Positions 45,751-56,373 of a DNA stretch of 64,000 bases are shown in pieces. The notes beneath the pieces are model-generated. The model was not told where the DNA came from and ran no database searches. It worked only from the letters and a program-made list of their open reading frames with translations. The position numbers and the translations under genes were made by a program. Origin of the DNA: Cytauxzoon felis. Taxonomy: Eukaryota > Apicomplexa > Aconoidasida > Piroplasmida > Theileriidae. How positions within the stretch are numbered: the first letter of the stretch is position 1; each line of letters opens with the position of its first letter. The stretch is taken from NCBI GenBank assembly GCA_020283715.1, contig JAIQCW010000088.1:37240-101239 (forward strand), in the 5' to 3' direction.

Positions 45751-48640
45751 TTAAAAATGAAATCCACCATCCGGGATCGTTGTATTAAACTTATCACTCA
45801 CCACCATCTCCTCTATGTCACAATCATCCGGAAAAAATCTCTGTAATATACCCTTTGCTTTCTTATAAATCAATGATACCTTACTCTCCTGTAATAACTC
45901 CAACATACGCAAACCATCAGCCTATAATATAATGTGTGAATATAATAATGAAACCCTCATCTTAATAAAAATCATCAATAGTTATAATAAAAATAATATC
46001 AATTATAATATAATATATATAAAATATACAAGAATATATCAAAAAGATACACACACATGATAAAGAGTGTAACAACTAAATCATCATCTACTACACAAAA
46101 TGTACATCAAATATAACTTGTCTAACAACCGAAATATAATCACTATCTTCTATACTTCCACCGAAGACCATCTTTTTCATTGAAGACAGCTTCTCTACTT
46201 GAGGTCCAATCCAACTCTTTTCCACTCGCCGTGGAGGCCTCTTATATTTACTTCCCCCTCCGCTTCCCTGAGATCAGCTGCGGGTAGTCCACCTCCACTT
46301 GAGGTTACATCCTCATTACCCTTTCCATCTTCGCCACGATCTCTGGGAGTGGCTATACTCTTTAGAGATAGGTAATTGGAAGAGGCCTCCACGCCTAGTG
46401 GAAAAGAGTTGGATTGGACCTCAGGTGGAAAGGAGAGTAGGATATGACATCGGGTGGAGAAGAGTGTGATATAATTGGTATGGAATGGATATGAAACGTA
46501 CTTCTTCGATAGCGCTGGTGTATGGATTATTGGTGAGGTTATTGATTTCCATGATATGTTGTCCTACAGTGAGGATATTTTCGAGTGCTCTAAGTGCTAC
46601 ACCGATGAGTTTAGTATCGGTAGTTGAGAGTATATTACATATAGATTTAATACATCCTCTTGAAGCGAGATTTTCAGCTTGTTTCATATCACCACCAGAT
46701 GCAGCATTACATATAGCCCAACTAGCCTCACGTTGGATATCAAAATCATTACATGACATTAATTCTAATAAATTTTCGACAACATCAGATTGTAAAAATG
46801 ATTCAATTTGATCACGTGTACCAGCTGCTATATTCGATAATGTCCAACATGCCTCTTTTTTTATTGTCTTCTTCTCAGAAAATAATAATTTATATAATAT
46901 TGGTATACAACCATAATCAACAATTACTTGTGTTTGCTTATCATTACCAGTCGCTATATTACCAACCGTCCTTAATGATGGTGTCTGTATTACAGGTAAT
47001 ACATGATCCATCAATTGTATTAATCTTGGACATGCACCAGAATCTATTACAGCCTGTATATGCTCCTCAGAACCATCTGATATATATGATAAAGCCCAAC
47101 ATGCATCCGTCAATACCTATAATATAAATATATATAATACAACCGAAGTTCAATCACTATCTTCTCGCCGTTCCACCCGAGGTCCAATCCACCTCTTTTC
47201 GTCTTGCAGACAGCCTTCTCTATTTAGTTATCCCTTCGCTTCCCTGAGATCAGCTACGGGTAGTCCACTCGAGGTTACATCACTACCTTCACCACGATCT
47301 CTGGGAGTGGCTTTACTCTTTAGAGATAGGTAAATGGAAGAGGCCCCACGCCTAGTGGAAGACAAGGTGGAAGTATAGTGATGTAACCTCAGGTGGAACA
47401 GCTAGTGGAAGAAGAGTTGGATTGGACCTCAGGTGGAGAAGAGTGTGTTATTATTTGATATAGAATGTTTATGAAACATACTTCGGAATCTGGGTGTTCG
47501 ATAAGTTTAGCTAGGTATGGTATAGCGGGTTTGATATCTTCGAAATAGGGTTTAGGTTTTCCTCTACATAAATTTGAAATGGTCCAAGTAGCATTACGTA
47601 ATACACTATCCTTTTTGGAATTTGAAATTAAAAATAATAACGATTTCAATGCACCAAGCCCTAATACTAAATCACGACATTCAGCCGAATCACCTGCAAT
47701 ATTACCCAATGCCCATATCGCCTGCTCTCTAACATCCTCCTTAGGAGCCTCCAATAACGCAATCAACTTTGGCACAGCACTATAATATTAATATATAAAT
47801 ATCATACAAATACTCCACTTGAGGTCCATCTTTTCCCATTGCATGGAGCTCTTCTATTTACTTCCCCCTCCGCTTCCCTGAGATCAGCTACGGGTTCCAC
47901 CTGAGGTCCAGTACTACTCTTCATTCCACTCGCCGTGGTGGCCTCTCTATTTACCTCACCTCGACTCCCATGGATCGTCTCGGATTCATCGCCACGATCT
48001 CCGGGAGTGGCATTACTCTTTAGAGATAGGTAATTAAAAGAGCTGACGGCAGGACGACCTCAGGTGGAAAAGAGGATAGAGTGAGAAGAGTTGGATTGGA
48101 CTTCAGGTGGATGAGTGTTAATATGGGTATTTAAACGTACCCGTTATCGGTGGCGACTTTGGTTTGTTGTTGATTACCGGATGCAATATTGGTGATGGCC
48201 CATGCGGCTTCGAATTGTAGTTCTGGTGCATCATATCTGGATAGGAATTCTACAAAGATAGGGACGACACCGGTATTAACAACTTGTTCGATGGGTGGAT
48301 CGAGTTCAAGAGAGAGTAATTTACGAAAATGTTTAGTACACATTAATTGTGTATTATAATCCGATGATTTAAGGCCATTGACATAAGGTAATAATGCGGA
48401 TGGTGACCAATTATTATCATTAAGTAATGATTCTTTATCTAAATCTTTAATTTCATTTTGTTGAGATTCTATACCAAATAAATTTTCATTAGATTCAACA
48501 TCTAATCCTTGTGATCTTCTTTTTTGTAAATTCTTATCACGTATTTGTTTACGTATTTGTGATTGTATATCCTCACGTTTACGTCTAGGATCATCAAATA
48601 TTTTCTTATACTCCTTCTTACGCTCTTCAGTTCTAAACAT
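45751..48640 (-). CDS. Importin alpha (karyopherin alpha)
   Basis: Four exons (48640-48141, 47779-47482, 47116-46502, 45921-45751) give about 527 residues. The N-terminal IBB domain is basic ([23 protein letters not shown]). ARM repeats follow with the NLS-groove Trp/Asn pattern: [93 protein letters not shown]. The C terminus [14 protein letters not shown] ends the last repeat. It carries NLS cargo to importin beta. All three introns (361, 365 and 580 nt) contain one MHE each, all in sense orientation, while the exons contain none. Confidence 0.97.
46155..46431 (-). repeat. MHE copy 25, importin alpha intron 3, sense
   Basis: Complete D and C, ending in inverted A modules. Confidence 0.9.
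47164..47437 (-). repeat. MHE copy 26, importin alpha intron 2, sense
   Basis: Complete D and C, with the common CTCTTTAGAG stem; B cassettes include CCCCACGCCTAGTGG. Confidence 0.9.
47814..48111 (-). repeat. MHE copy 27, importin alpha intron 1, sense
   Basis: Composite with two C-type modules, the one nearer D of the rare TCGACTCCCATGGATCGTC version also present in copy 7. Copies 7 and 27 share this long arrangement, implying a common source. Confidence 0.9.
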
Positions 48641-49313
48641 TTTTATACTCAATTCTCATTTACTTTTATCAAGCAATATATAATCAGTTCCACACCTGCA
48701 TACTCTCTCTATATATATGTATATGTATAAACCTCCCCTACATTAACATCAACTACAACTAATATTAAATATTACAATCTTACTCAACTATCTTATTAAA
48801 TGAAAATATCTTTAAATCAATTTTTATTTTAATCCAATATCAATTTCTAATAAACTCAATATTATATATCAGTCAAATAAAATATTAACCTGTCATTGTC
48901 TATCTCACAGATTACTACCCATGAACAATCCACATTAGGTTCAATCCAACTCTCTACATCCTGACGTCAGCTCTTCCACTAGGCGTGGTGCCTCTTCTAT
49001 TTACTTCCCCTTCCAGCTCCCGTAGATCGCTTCCAGGTATTCTACTTCCACTTGAGGTCTCCACTCGAGGTCCAGTACTACTTCCACTTATGCCACGATC
49101 TCTGGGAGTGGCATTACTCTTTAGAGATAGGTAATTGGAAGAGGCCACCACGGCGAGTGGAAGACAAGGTTGTAACCTCAAGTGGAAAAGCTGTCTGAAA
49201 GACGACCTCAGGTGGAACGGCTAGTGGAAGAAGAGTAAGTAAATGTGAATAAATTATGAACAAAATTAATGGTTAGGATGAATGTATGTAAAGGTAAATG
49301 ATTTGTTTCAAAT
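48641..49313. other. Intergenic region with one MHE
   Basis: 673 bp between importin alpha and the next minus-strand gene. 48641-48929 is AT-rich with nothing recognised. Confidence 0.5.
48930..49230 (-). repeat. MHE copy 28, intergenic
   Basis: Complete element, C of the [10 protein letters not shown] type, with a CTGACGTCAG cassette (perfect palindrome) at one end. Confidence 0.9.
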
Positions 49314-50271
49314 CTATTTCTTTCCCTTTTGCTTACGCTTAGAAGCGGGTTCTTCATCTTCAGATTCTTCTTCCTCTTCTTCTTCCTCCTCGTCAACTAA
49401 TTCATCATCTTCATCTTCACTATCTGATACAAAACTATCCTCTTCTGGTTCAAAATATCCAACCAAATGTACCTCATTCTTACCACCCTTTGTAGTCAAT
49501 TTCAAACCACCCAAAGTAGAAAAGAATACATCAACAGTTGCCTATACAATAATTAAAATTAATCAAAATATATACAACACTCAATACAATAGACAATTAT
49601 CCACCTCTCTTTGTCTTGCAGACAGCTTCTCCACCTGAGGTCCATCCTGCCGTCAGCTCTTCTATTTACTTCCCCTTCCAGCTCCCGTAGATCGCTTCCA
49701 GGTAGTCCACTTGAGGTTACATCCATACCTTCTCATCGCCACGATCTCCGGGAGTGGCTATACCGTTTACGGGGAGATAAATAGAAGAGCCAACACGGCG
49801 AGTGGGAAGAGTTGGATTGTAACCTAAGGTGGAACTACAAGGAAAGGACTTAAGGTTAATATCTGTCTACAAAATCAAAGGAAGGTTGTAGGTAGACAGA
49901 ACACGTTGGGAATTATTATGTAGGGTAGGATCCGAGGATGTATGAGGAGGAACAAATGTTGATAAAGCAGGGAGAAGGATGGTGATATATCGTGGATCGT
50001 ATATAAATAAATTGAATAAAGTAAAAGATTGGTGAATACGATAATGAATGTCTAGTCTAGAGGATAGAAATAAATTTCAACTTACATGTTCATGTACACC
50101 TTTTTGGAGTGTGCAGATATTGTATGCTTTATCACCATCTACAAGTTGTACATATGTTCTTTCATTACTAGTAGGTTCATTGAGACATATTTGTGACAAA
50201 TGGACAATATTAGCGAGATCATTCTTGGGGGTAACGGAACTGCCAGGTGCAATAACAGCTCCAAACAACAT
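49314..50271 (-). CDS. Nucleoplasmin-like (NPL) histone chaperone
   Basis: Two exons (50271-50086, 49541-49314), about 138 residues. [12 protein letters not shown] begins the NPL beta-sandwich, with [19 protein letters not shown] and [14 protein letters not shown], the conserved end of the FKBP-NPL/HD2 fold. A long Asp/Glu tract and a basic C terminus (SKRKQKGKK) follow, typical of histone-binding chaperones in the nucleolus. No FKBP domain is present. The intron is 544 nt and contains MHE copy 29. Confidence 0.85.
49610..49834 (-). repeat. MHE copy 29, intron of the NPL gene, sense
   Basis: Complete; D stem variant CCGTTTACGG (49763-49772); C of the [10 protein letters not shown] type. Confidence 0.9.
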
Positions 50272-51281
50272 CTTTATCAAACTTTCAAGAAGGAATAAAT
50301 TAATCAGTAAAAATTAAATATGATTTGATAATGAATCTAATAAAATTTTTTTTGTTTGTTGATCTTTTATTGGGTAAACAACAGCAACAATAACTCGGTC
50401 CAATAATGTGGATCACATCTATATATTATATGTATCACAAGCTATAGTAAAAAAATCAATATTTAGTCATCATATAATTATAATAAATATAAATCAAATA
50501 GATTTTGAATCAAATTTTATCTTCTTCTAAAAATTTTTCAATTCCTACAAAGTCTTGTCATGAAAATTCATGTCTACAGCCACACCCTATGATCAATACT
50601 TTGTCATCCAACGCCTATAGTCATATGATTCCATCGTTCATATGTCAGGTTTAACTTTATATAATTTACTCTAATTTATTCCCGGCATTGTCATCATCCA
50701 TTAGTCCCATCGAACATACTCGAACTAGACCTTAAGATCATACTATGAACTCACTAACCGCTCTACTCTATTCATTGTTCAATGCAGGTCTCCATTTTTG
50801 ATAATATATCTAACCCGAAGTTATAATCGTCTCGCTTTCTCCTGCAGAGAGCTCTTCCAATTACCTATCTCTAAAGAGTAGAGCCACTCCCGGAGATCGT
50901 GGCTGAGAGAAGTCAATGATTGGACCTCAGGTGGAATACCCGCAGCTGATCTACGGGAAGCGGAGGGGGAACTAAATAAAGAAGCTGACGGCAGGACGGA
51001 CCTCAGGTAGAGGCGAGTGGGAACAGAAGGTGTAGAGAAGACAGTGATTGAACCTTAAGTGGAATACCCGAAAGTGATCTACGGGAACTTGAGGGGGAGG
51101 TAAATAGAAGAGCTCTCTGCAAGAGGAACAATGGCTGTAACTAGAGGTAGAGGTGTCATACTAGACTGGATCTAATATTAAAGACCTATCGGGTAGACAA
51201 TGTTTTAGTTATTATGCTTCTTCTCGTATATTATAGTTGAGTTGTATAATATATATATGATTGTTTAATATATTATTGTAT
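50272..51281. other. Intergenic region with one MHE
   Basis: About 1 kb. 50272-50837 is AT-rich with no ORF or RNA gene that I recognise; MHE copy 30 follows. Confidence 0.5.
50838..51151 (+). repeat. MHE copy 30, composite, intergenic
   Basis: Plus orientation: D, then C of the DLREAEGE type with a variant base (GATCTACGGG), then a second C of the Leu-Glu type, with B cassettes CTGACGGCAGG and CTCTCTGCAAGAG. Confidence 0.9.
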
Positions 51282-51437
51282 TTATGGTAGTTTAATAGCT
51301 TCTGGCATATCTAATAGGTCTCCATAGAAGTAGATACCTAATGATACGATAACAAATCCTATACTTCTGAGATACATTCTTACATCTTCTGATATTAATG
51401 GCTCAGGGGCCTGATCCATCATACCTGGGAACATCAT
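51282..51437 (-). CDS. Small one-membrane-segment protein, possibly TOM7-like
   Basis: 51 residues, too short for a usual ORF cutoff. It starts MMFPGMMDQAPEPLISEDVR, followed by one membrane segment (SIGFVIVSLGIYFYGDLL) and ending DMPEAIKLP. The Gly-Phe, Leu-Gly-Ile-Tyr and MPE signals are placed as in TOM7 of the mitochondrial outer-membrane translocase. The match is short, so this is tentative; another small organellar membrane subunit is possible. Confidence 0.45.
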   Translation of the reverse strand: MMFPGMMDQAPEPLISEDVRMYLRSIGFVIVSLGIYFYGDLLDMPEAIKLP

Positions 51438-51740
51438 CTTTAATATATTTCTTTTAAATGATGAAGTTAAATAAACCTTTTTGCACTATGATCTTCTATA
51501 CCACTTTTAAACATAAAAGTAGTGTCCCTAATATCTTTAAATAAAATTTTGTGCAAATGGGAATTCCTAAATATAAATTAAGGTATTCTGAATCATAGGC
51601 CTCTATGATATATATATGGTTCCATTATTGGGTAATAAATTTTAACGCGCACCCATCTACATGGAATACGACATCTTGAAGATGACACATTAAAGGATGA
51701 TTTTAAAGACAAAAATTTATAGACATTGGCATTATAAAGA

Positions 51741-52171
51741 ATGGCAAAGATATACAGCAGGATATTTAAGGACATGTAAGATATCATTAAATTATAATTT
51801 CATATATTTATACTTTAGTTGTAAAAAATAATCTACCAAATAATGAATTAATAGGTTATGTTATCAATGATAAACACCCGAAATCTATTAGAGTTGCTTG
51901 TGATCGGTATGTTTCCTTTATTCTACCATTGCACAGTTATAACCTCAGATACATGTACGTCGTTCGCTATAAAAAAGTCTTCAGAATGACAAAGAAAGTC
52001 TGGGCACATGATGAATATAATGAAGCAAAACTAGGAGATATCGTCAGGATACAACCACTAGGATATCGCATCGGACCATGGAAGACATATGTACTACATC
52101 GCATTCTACACGTACAAAATAAAGGAATCTACAATGGACCAGAAGATAAATTAATGCTCTCCGACACTTGA
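51741..52171 (+). CDS. Mitochondrial ribosomal protein uS17
   Basis: Three exons (51741-51775, 51819-51906, 51949-52171) give about 114 residues. The OB-fold S17 pattern is clear: [36 protein letters not shown] and [12 protein letters not shown]. The SRIFKD N terminus and lack of the cytosolic extension point to the mitochondrial or plastid ribosome; no signal peptide is seen, so mitochondrial is more likely. Introns are about 42 nt and contain no MHE. Confidence 0.85.
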
Positions 52172-52627
52172 AAATTATTTAACATAGTAAATTTAATGAA
52201 GGAATATTCAATGAATAATCTATAATCACCTATGGGTCACATAATTTCTGCTTTATACTCTACCTCCACCATTAGTCTGAGTCACCTTGTTTTTCATTGC
52301 ATGAATCTCTCCACCTGAGGTTACAACCAATGTTCCACTCGGCGTGGAGCCCCCTCTATTTACCTATCTCTAAAGAGTAGAGCCACTCCCTGAGATCGTG
52401 GCAGTGAGAAGGTATGGATTGGACCTCGAGTGGAACCCGCAGCTGATCTCAGGGAAGCGGAGGGGGAGGTAATTAGAGAAGCTGACGGCAGGAATGTGAC
52501 CTCAGGTGGAAAAACAGTGGAATGAGGAGTAGGACTGGGCATCAGGTGTATGCTGACGGCAGGATGAAGAAGGATTTGTAGTTATCTTTGATGGATAGCT
52601 TCAAAAATATTAAACTTATGTTTGATG
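52172..52627. other. Intergenic region between convergent genes
   Basis: 456 bp between the uS17 and NSRP1-like stops, mostly occupied by MHE copy 31. Confidence 0.6.
52303..52565 (+). repeat. MHE copy 31, intergenic
   Basis: Plus orientation, complete D and C; one end carries a GCATGAATCTC degenerate cassette, the other CTGACGGCAGG. Confidence 0.9.
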
Positions 52628-53299
52628 TCACTTGACATTGCTCCTTTTTGCGATACCGGCATTGAGCATGTATGAATGTAGTCTTGATACGTTGCTTTTA
52701 CTGTGTACTGCGTCATATTCCTCTTGTTTCTGTTGTTCTAATTCATATTGTTTCCTCTCTTCGAGCTTCCTCTTATAAGCACCTGTGATGAAGGCTTCAC
52801 TGACCTCATTATTATTACTCTCAATGTCTTCCTTGAGTAATTGTTTCTCGAGCGCGATGTCTCTATCAATCTGCCTGTACTTGGCAGTAGATATAAGTTT
52901 CTTCATATATTGCGATTCTTTAGTATTAATTTTGATATTCTTATTATCAATCTTGGCATGTTTAACATCATCAGATATAAATCCCAAGTATTGTAAGCTC
53001 TTCTTGTCATTTTGAACGCGCTCATCATCAACGAATTCATCATACTGATAAAGCTCCGGAGCTAATCCATCAGTTGATAAATCAAGTTTCTTATCAAATG
53101 TTGGTTTATTTAATGCTGATTTATCTTCAGTTGCCGGGGTTGTACTCCGTTTTTTGGCCAAGAGGTGTTTACCCACTGATGTGTCGTCTTCATTGTTGCC
53201 ATCTTCATCATTGCCGAAGATATTGTTCAATTTTACTTTATCATTCTTTTTAATATTATCACTGTCTTCTTTGACACTCGTCTTTAATGTTATTTTCAT
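52628..53299 (-). CDS. NSRP1-like nuclear speckle splicing regulator
   Basis: About 223 residues, one exon, starting MKITLKTSVKED. The conserved DUF2040 core lies at residues 85-205: ELYQYDEFVDDE, then SQYMKKLISTAKYRQIDRDIALEKQLLKED and EAFITGAYKRKLEERKQYE. Human NSRP1 has this core before an RS-rich tail that is lacking here. It acts in alternative splicing in nuclear speckles. It is divergent from RPB5 across only 117 bp, implying a shared promoter. Confidence 0.85.
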   Translation of the reverse strand: MKITLKTSVKEDSDNIKKNDKVKLNNIFGNDEDGNNEDDTSVGKHLLAKKRSTTPATEDKSALNKPTFDKKLDLSTDGLAPELYQYDEFVDDERVQNDKKSLQYLGFISDDVKHAKIDNKNIKINTKESQYMKKLISTAKYRQIDRDIALEKQLLKEDIESNNNEVSEAFITGAYKRKLEERKQYELEQQKQEEYDAVHSKSNVSRLHSYMLNAGIAKRSNVK

Positions 53300-53416
53300 T
53301 TCTATAAATTGATTCAACAGATCGCGTTCCCAATATTTGAAGACCTTAGGTGCGGGTAGATTATATTTATAACACGTAATTTTAATTTTTGTTAGTGTTG
53401 AAACACTTTTATTTAA

Positions 53417-54559
53417 ATGATGGATGACGAAGAAGGTCGTTTATTTAGATGTCGTAGGACATGTTGCGAGATGTTGGAAGATCGCGGCTACTTTATACCC
53501 AGCCAGGAGAAATTGGAAACATTTGCTGAGTTTAAGGCTAGATATGAACTTTATGATAGAACGTATGTTTTTTATTATATAATTTACTGGATATTCAATA
53601 TAGGCGTTCAAAAATGTTATTGGTGGCATCACAAAGAGCTGCTTCAGAAAATAAATTACTAGTATACTTCGCTGATGAGACTAAAAAGACCGGTGTTAAG
53701 CCTATAAGAGAGTAAATTCCTTATGTAAAACTAAATATTCGTTATATTAGATTAACTGAACGTATGGAAGACCATGATATTCATCGCGCAATTTTAGTAA
53801 CACAAAATGTATTAACACCATTCGCTAAAGATGTAAGTAGAATACTTCTACATCTATTCACTTAATATCTCCTACCTCCAGGCCATAATGGAAGCGTCAC
53901 CCAGGAATATTATTGAGAATTTTATGGAGACTGAATTACTAGTATGTAAGATCATATGAAATTTTAAAATCTATAGGTCAATATAACAAGACATGAATTA
54001 GTACCCAAACATATACCACTCACAATGGAAGAGAAACAAAATCTTCTACAAAGATATAAAGTATGCTTTTACATCAAAAATAAATATTATATCATAGGTC
54101 AAAGAAAGCCAAATACCCAGAATACAATCCGCAGATCCCGTCGCACGATATTTTGGACTATCCAAAGGACAGGTTTGTTTCTAAAAATGAAATAAACAAG
54201 TCATTATCTATCCTATGGACTTCCACCTGAGGTTACAATCCTACTCTCCTTCCCACTCGCCGTTCCACCTGAGGTTAGTCTTGCAGACAGCCCTTCCAAT
54301 TACCTATCTCTAAAGAGTATAGCCACTCCCGGAGATCGTGGCGATAATAAGGATTGGACCTCGAGTGAAACCCGCAGCTGATCTCAGGGAAGCGGAGGGG
54401 GAGGTAAATAGAGAAGGCACCACGCCTAATGGGAAAGAAAGTTGGATTAGACCTAATTTTAAACTCCTTCGTGTTTGATATAAATATGTATAGGTTGTGA
54501 AGATAATTCGTCCGAGTGAGACAGCGGGTAGATATGTGACATTTCGTTTGGTGGTGTAG
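53417..54559 (+). CDS. RPB5: RNA polymerase subunit RPB5 (RPABC1), shared by Pol I, II and III
   Basis: Seven exons, all but one intron about 35-48 nt. The N-terminal jaw domain starts [19 protein letters not shown] with [15 protein letters not shown]; the C-terminal assembly domain has [20 protein letters not shown], then [19 protein letters not shown] and the final exon [21 protein letters not shown]. The last intron (54173-54493) holds an MHE and interrupts the most conserved motif ([19 protein letters not shown]), so splicing must be exact. About 210 residues, the normal size. Confidence 0.96.
54219..54455 (+). repeat. MHE copy 32, last RPB5 intron, sense
   Basis: Complete D and C; B cassettes CTTGCAGACAGCC and GCACCACGCCTAATGG. 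Confidence 0.9.
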
Positions 54560-54584
54560 CATGTATGGTATAATCGCAATAGAT

Positions 54585-56171
54585 TTAAGGATATTTAATA
54601 TCCCAAATGTAAGAATTGCCATCATTAGATGTAGTGATTAGGTGATTACAGTTGAAATTAAATTTGACATCGATAATATTGGCCGAGTGATCATTCATTA
54701 TATGTTTAATATTAAGAGTTTTAGTTTCTAATAATTTTATACATCGATCCCATGAGCTTAAAGCCAATAACGCACCATCATTTGAGATGTCCATATATGA
54801 TATACCAGATAATGTAGTGATTGATTTCAGAACATCAAATTTATTACCTGACAGATAGAGCATTGTAACTACACCCTTAGTATCACCGATTATTAAGATA
54901 TTCTTCCATATAGCAAGGCCTGGTATACTTTCCAACGTATCCATAACGTATACTACGCAAGGTTTTTTTATGTTCCTCAAGTCATGTATAGCGATAGTTG
55001 CCGATTCATATGTTGAAATAATATAATTAGGACCAAGCTGAGGGTAAAATCTACAATGATGTAATATACCCAACTCCTTCTTAACTGAATGTACAACGTC
55101 AAATGGCTCTAACATATGCGTCACGTTATAATCTATAATTAAAATGTAGTAAATACTATTTTGTCTATCAGAATGAATCGCTATCCTACTTAATATTCCA
55201 CTAGGCCTTCTCACCTGAGGTTACAAACTTCTCTTCCACTCGCCGTGGTGGCTTCTTCCAATTACTCCCCGTAAACGGTATAGCCACTCCCAGAGATTGT
55301 GGCGAAAGTAATGATTGGACCTCAGGTGGAACCCGCAGCTGATCTCAGGGAAGCGGAGGGGGAGATAAATAGAGAAGGCCTACACGGCGAGTGGAAGACA
55401 AGGATTGGACCTCAAGTGGACAATTAATGGAATGGAAAATATAATCATCGATAGAATAAGAATTACCTTTGGTATTGATTCTAAAGTCTATGGTTTTGAT
55501 GATATTTTCCTTTTCTGGTACGAGTACGAGTGGATTGACATTATCTTCGACGGAAATTCTGGCAAATGATGTCATTTTATTATCAAATTTACAATAAATC
55601 TTATCATTATTTACATCATACAATGATACATACAAGTCATTCTGGATCACCAAATGGTCATCTGAAATTTAAAAAAAATAATTCCACATAAGACAATCAC
55701 TCTCTTCTTCCCATGCGCTGTCCCTTTGTCTTGCAGACAGCTCTTCTATTTACCTATCTCTAAAGAGTAAAGCCACTCCCAGAGATCGTGGCGTAGGTGA
55801 AGGTAGGGATTGGACCTCGAGTGGAACCCGTAGCTAATCTCAGGGAAGCGGAGGGAGAAGTAAATAGAGAAGGCCTCCACGGCGAGTGGAAGACCTCGGG
55901 TGGAGAGCTATCAGCAAGAAAAGGAAGTTCAATGGATAATAATTCATGGTATGGTTAATACTTTTGCACATGTAGACATACCTATTGGATGATAAGGTAC
56001 AACAAACCTTAATAGTTCATCGACTGCATTTGTTTTCAAGATATTACCTACTTGGATATCCCATTTGGAGATAATACCGTTGGCTGAAGTGGTTAGCAAC
56101 TGATCATGGTATTCTCTAGCTGATGTGAATCCATTTATACTTCTTATACACATCAAAGTCTTGACCTTCAT
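54585..56171 (-). CDS. WD40-repeat protein, possibly GNB1L/ASTRA-associated type
   Basis: Three exons (56171-55982, 55661-55467, 55132-54585), about 310 residues. WD40 motifs are YHDQLLTTSANGIISKWDI near the N terminus and ISYMDISNDGALLALSSWDRCIKL, IIDVKFNFNCNHLITTSNDG and NSYIWDI at the C-terminal end. The short two-ended propeller, with Trp-Asp near an end of similar length, recalls GNB1L/ASA1. Both introns (320 and 334 nt) carry one MHE each, antisense. An ATG at 56214 is out of frame with 56171, so I chose 56171. The stop is 25 bp from the convergent RPB5 stop. Confidence 0.7.
55196..55423 (+). repeat. MHE copy 33, WD40-gene intron 2, antisense
   Basis: D stem variant CCGTAAACGG (55269-55278); the GCCAC..GTGGC stem has a one-base change in the loop. 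Confidence 0.9.
55706..55918 (+). repeat. MHE copy 34, WD40-gene intron 1, antisense
   Basis: Common D stem, complete C, B cassettes CTTGCAGACAGC and CCACGGCGAGTGG. Confidence 0.9.
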
Positions 56172-56373
56172 TTAATATTAGAATATTGAAGTTGATAATG
56201 TTATTGTTCGACATTTTTATTTAGGTGCCCTAAAGTGGCCTATTGATGGAATAAGGTGTTTTGGGAGTATTAAAGTTAACCCCCGACATGGGCAAGGGTG
56301 AATGATATGTATACATTGTCAAATACTATAATTATTACTAAATTAATAATGTCGTCAATAAAATATTTTAAAA

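Noticed and set aside
51593..51787. Minus-strand ORF opposite the uS17 first exon
   Set aside because: It overlaps the promoter and first exon of a conserved gene and has no recognisable features.
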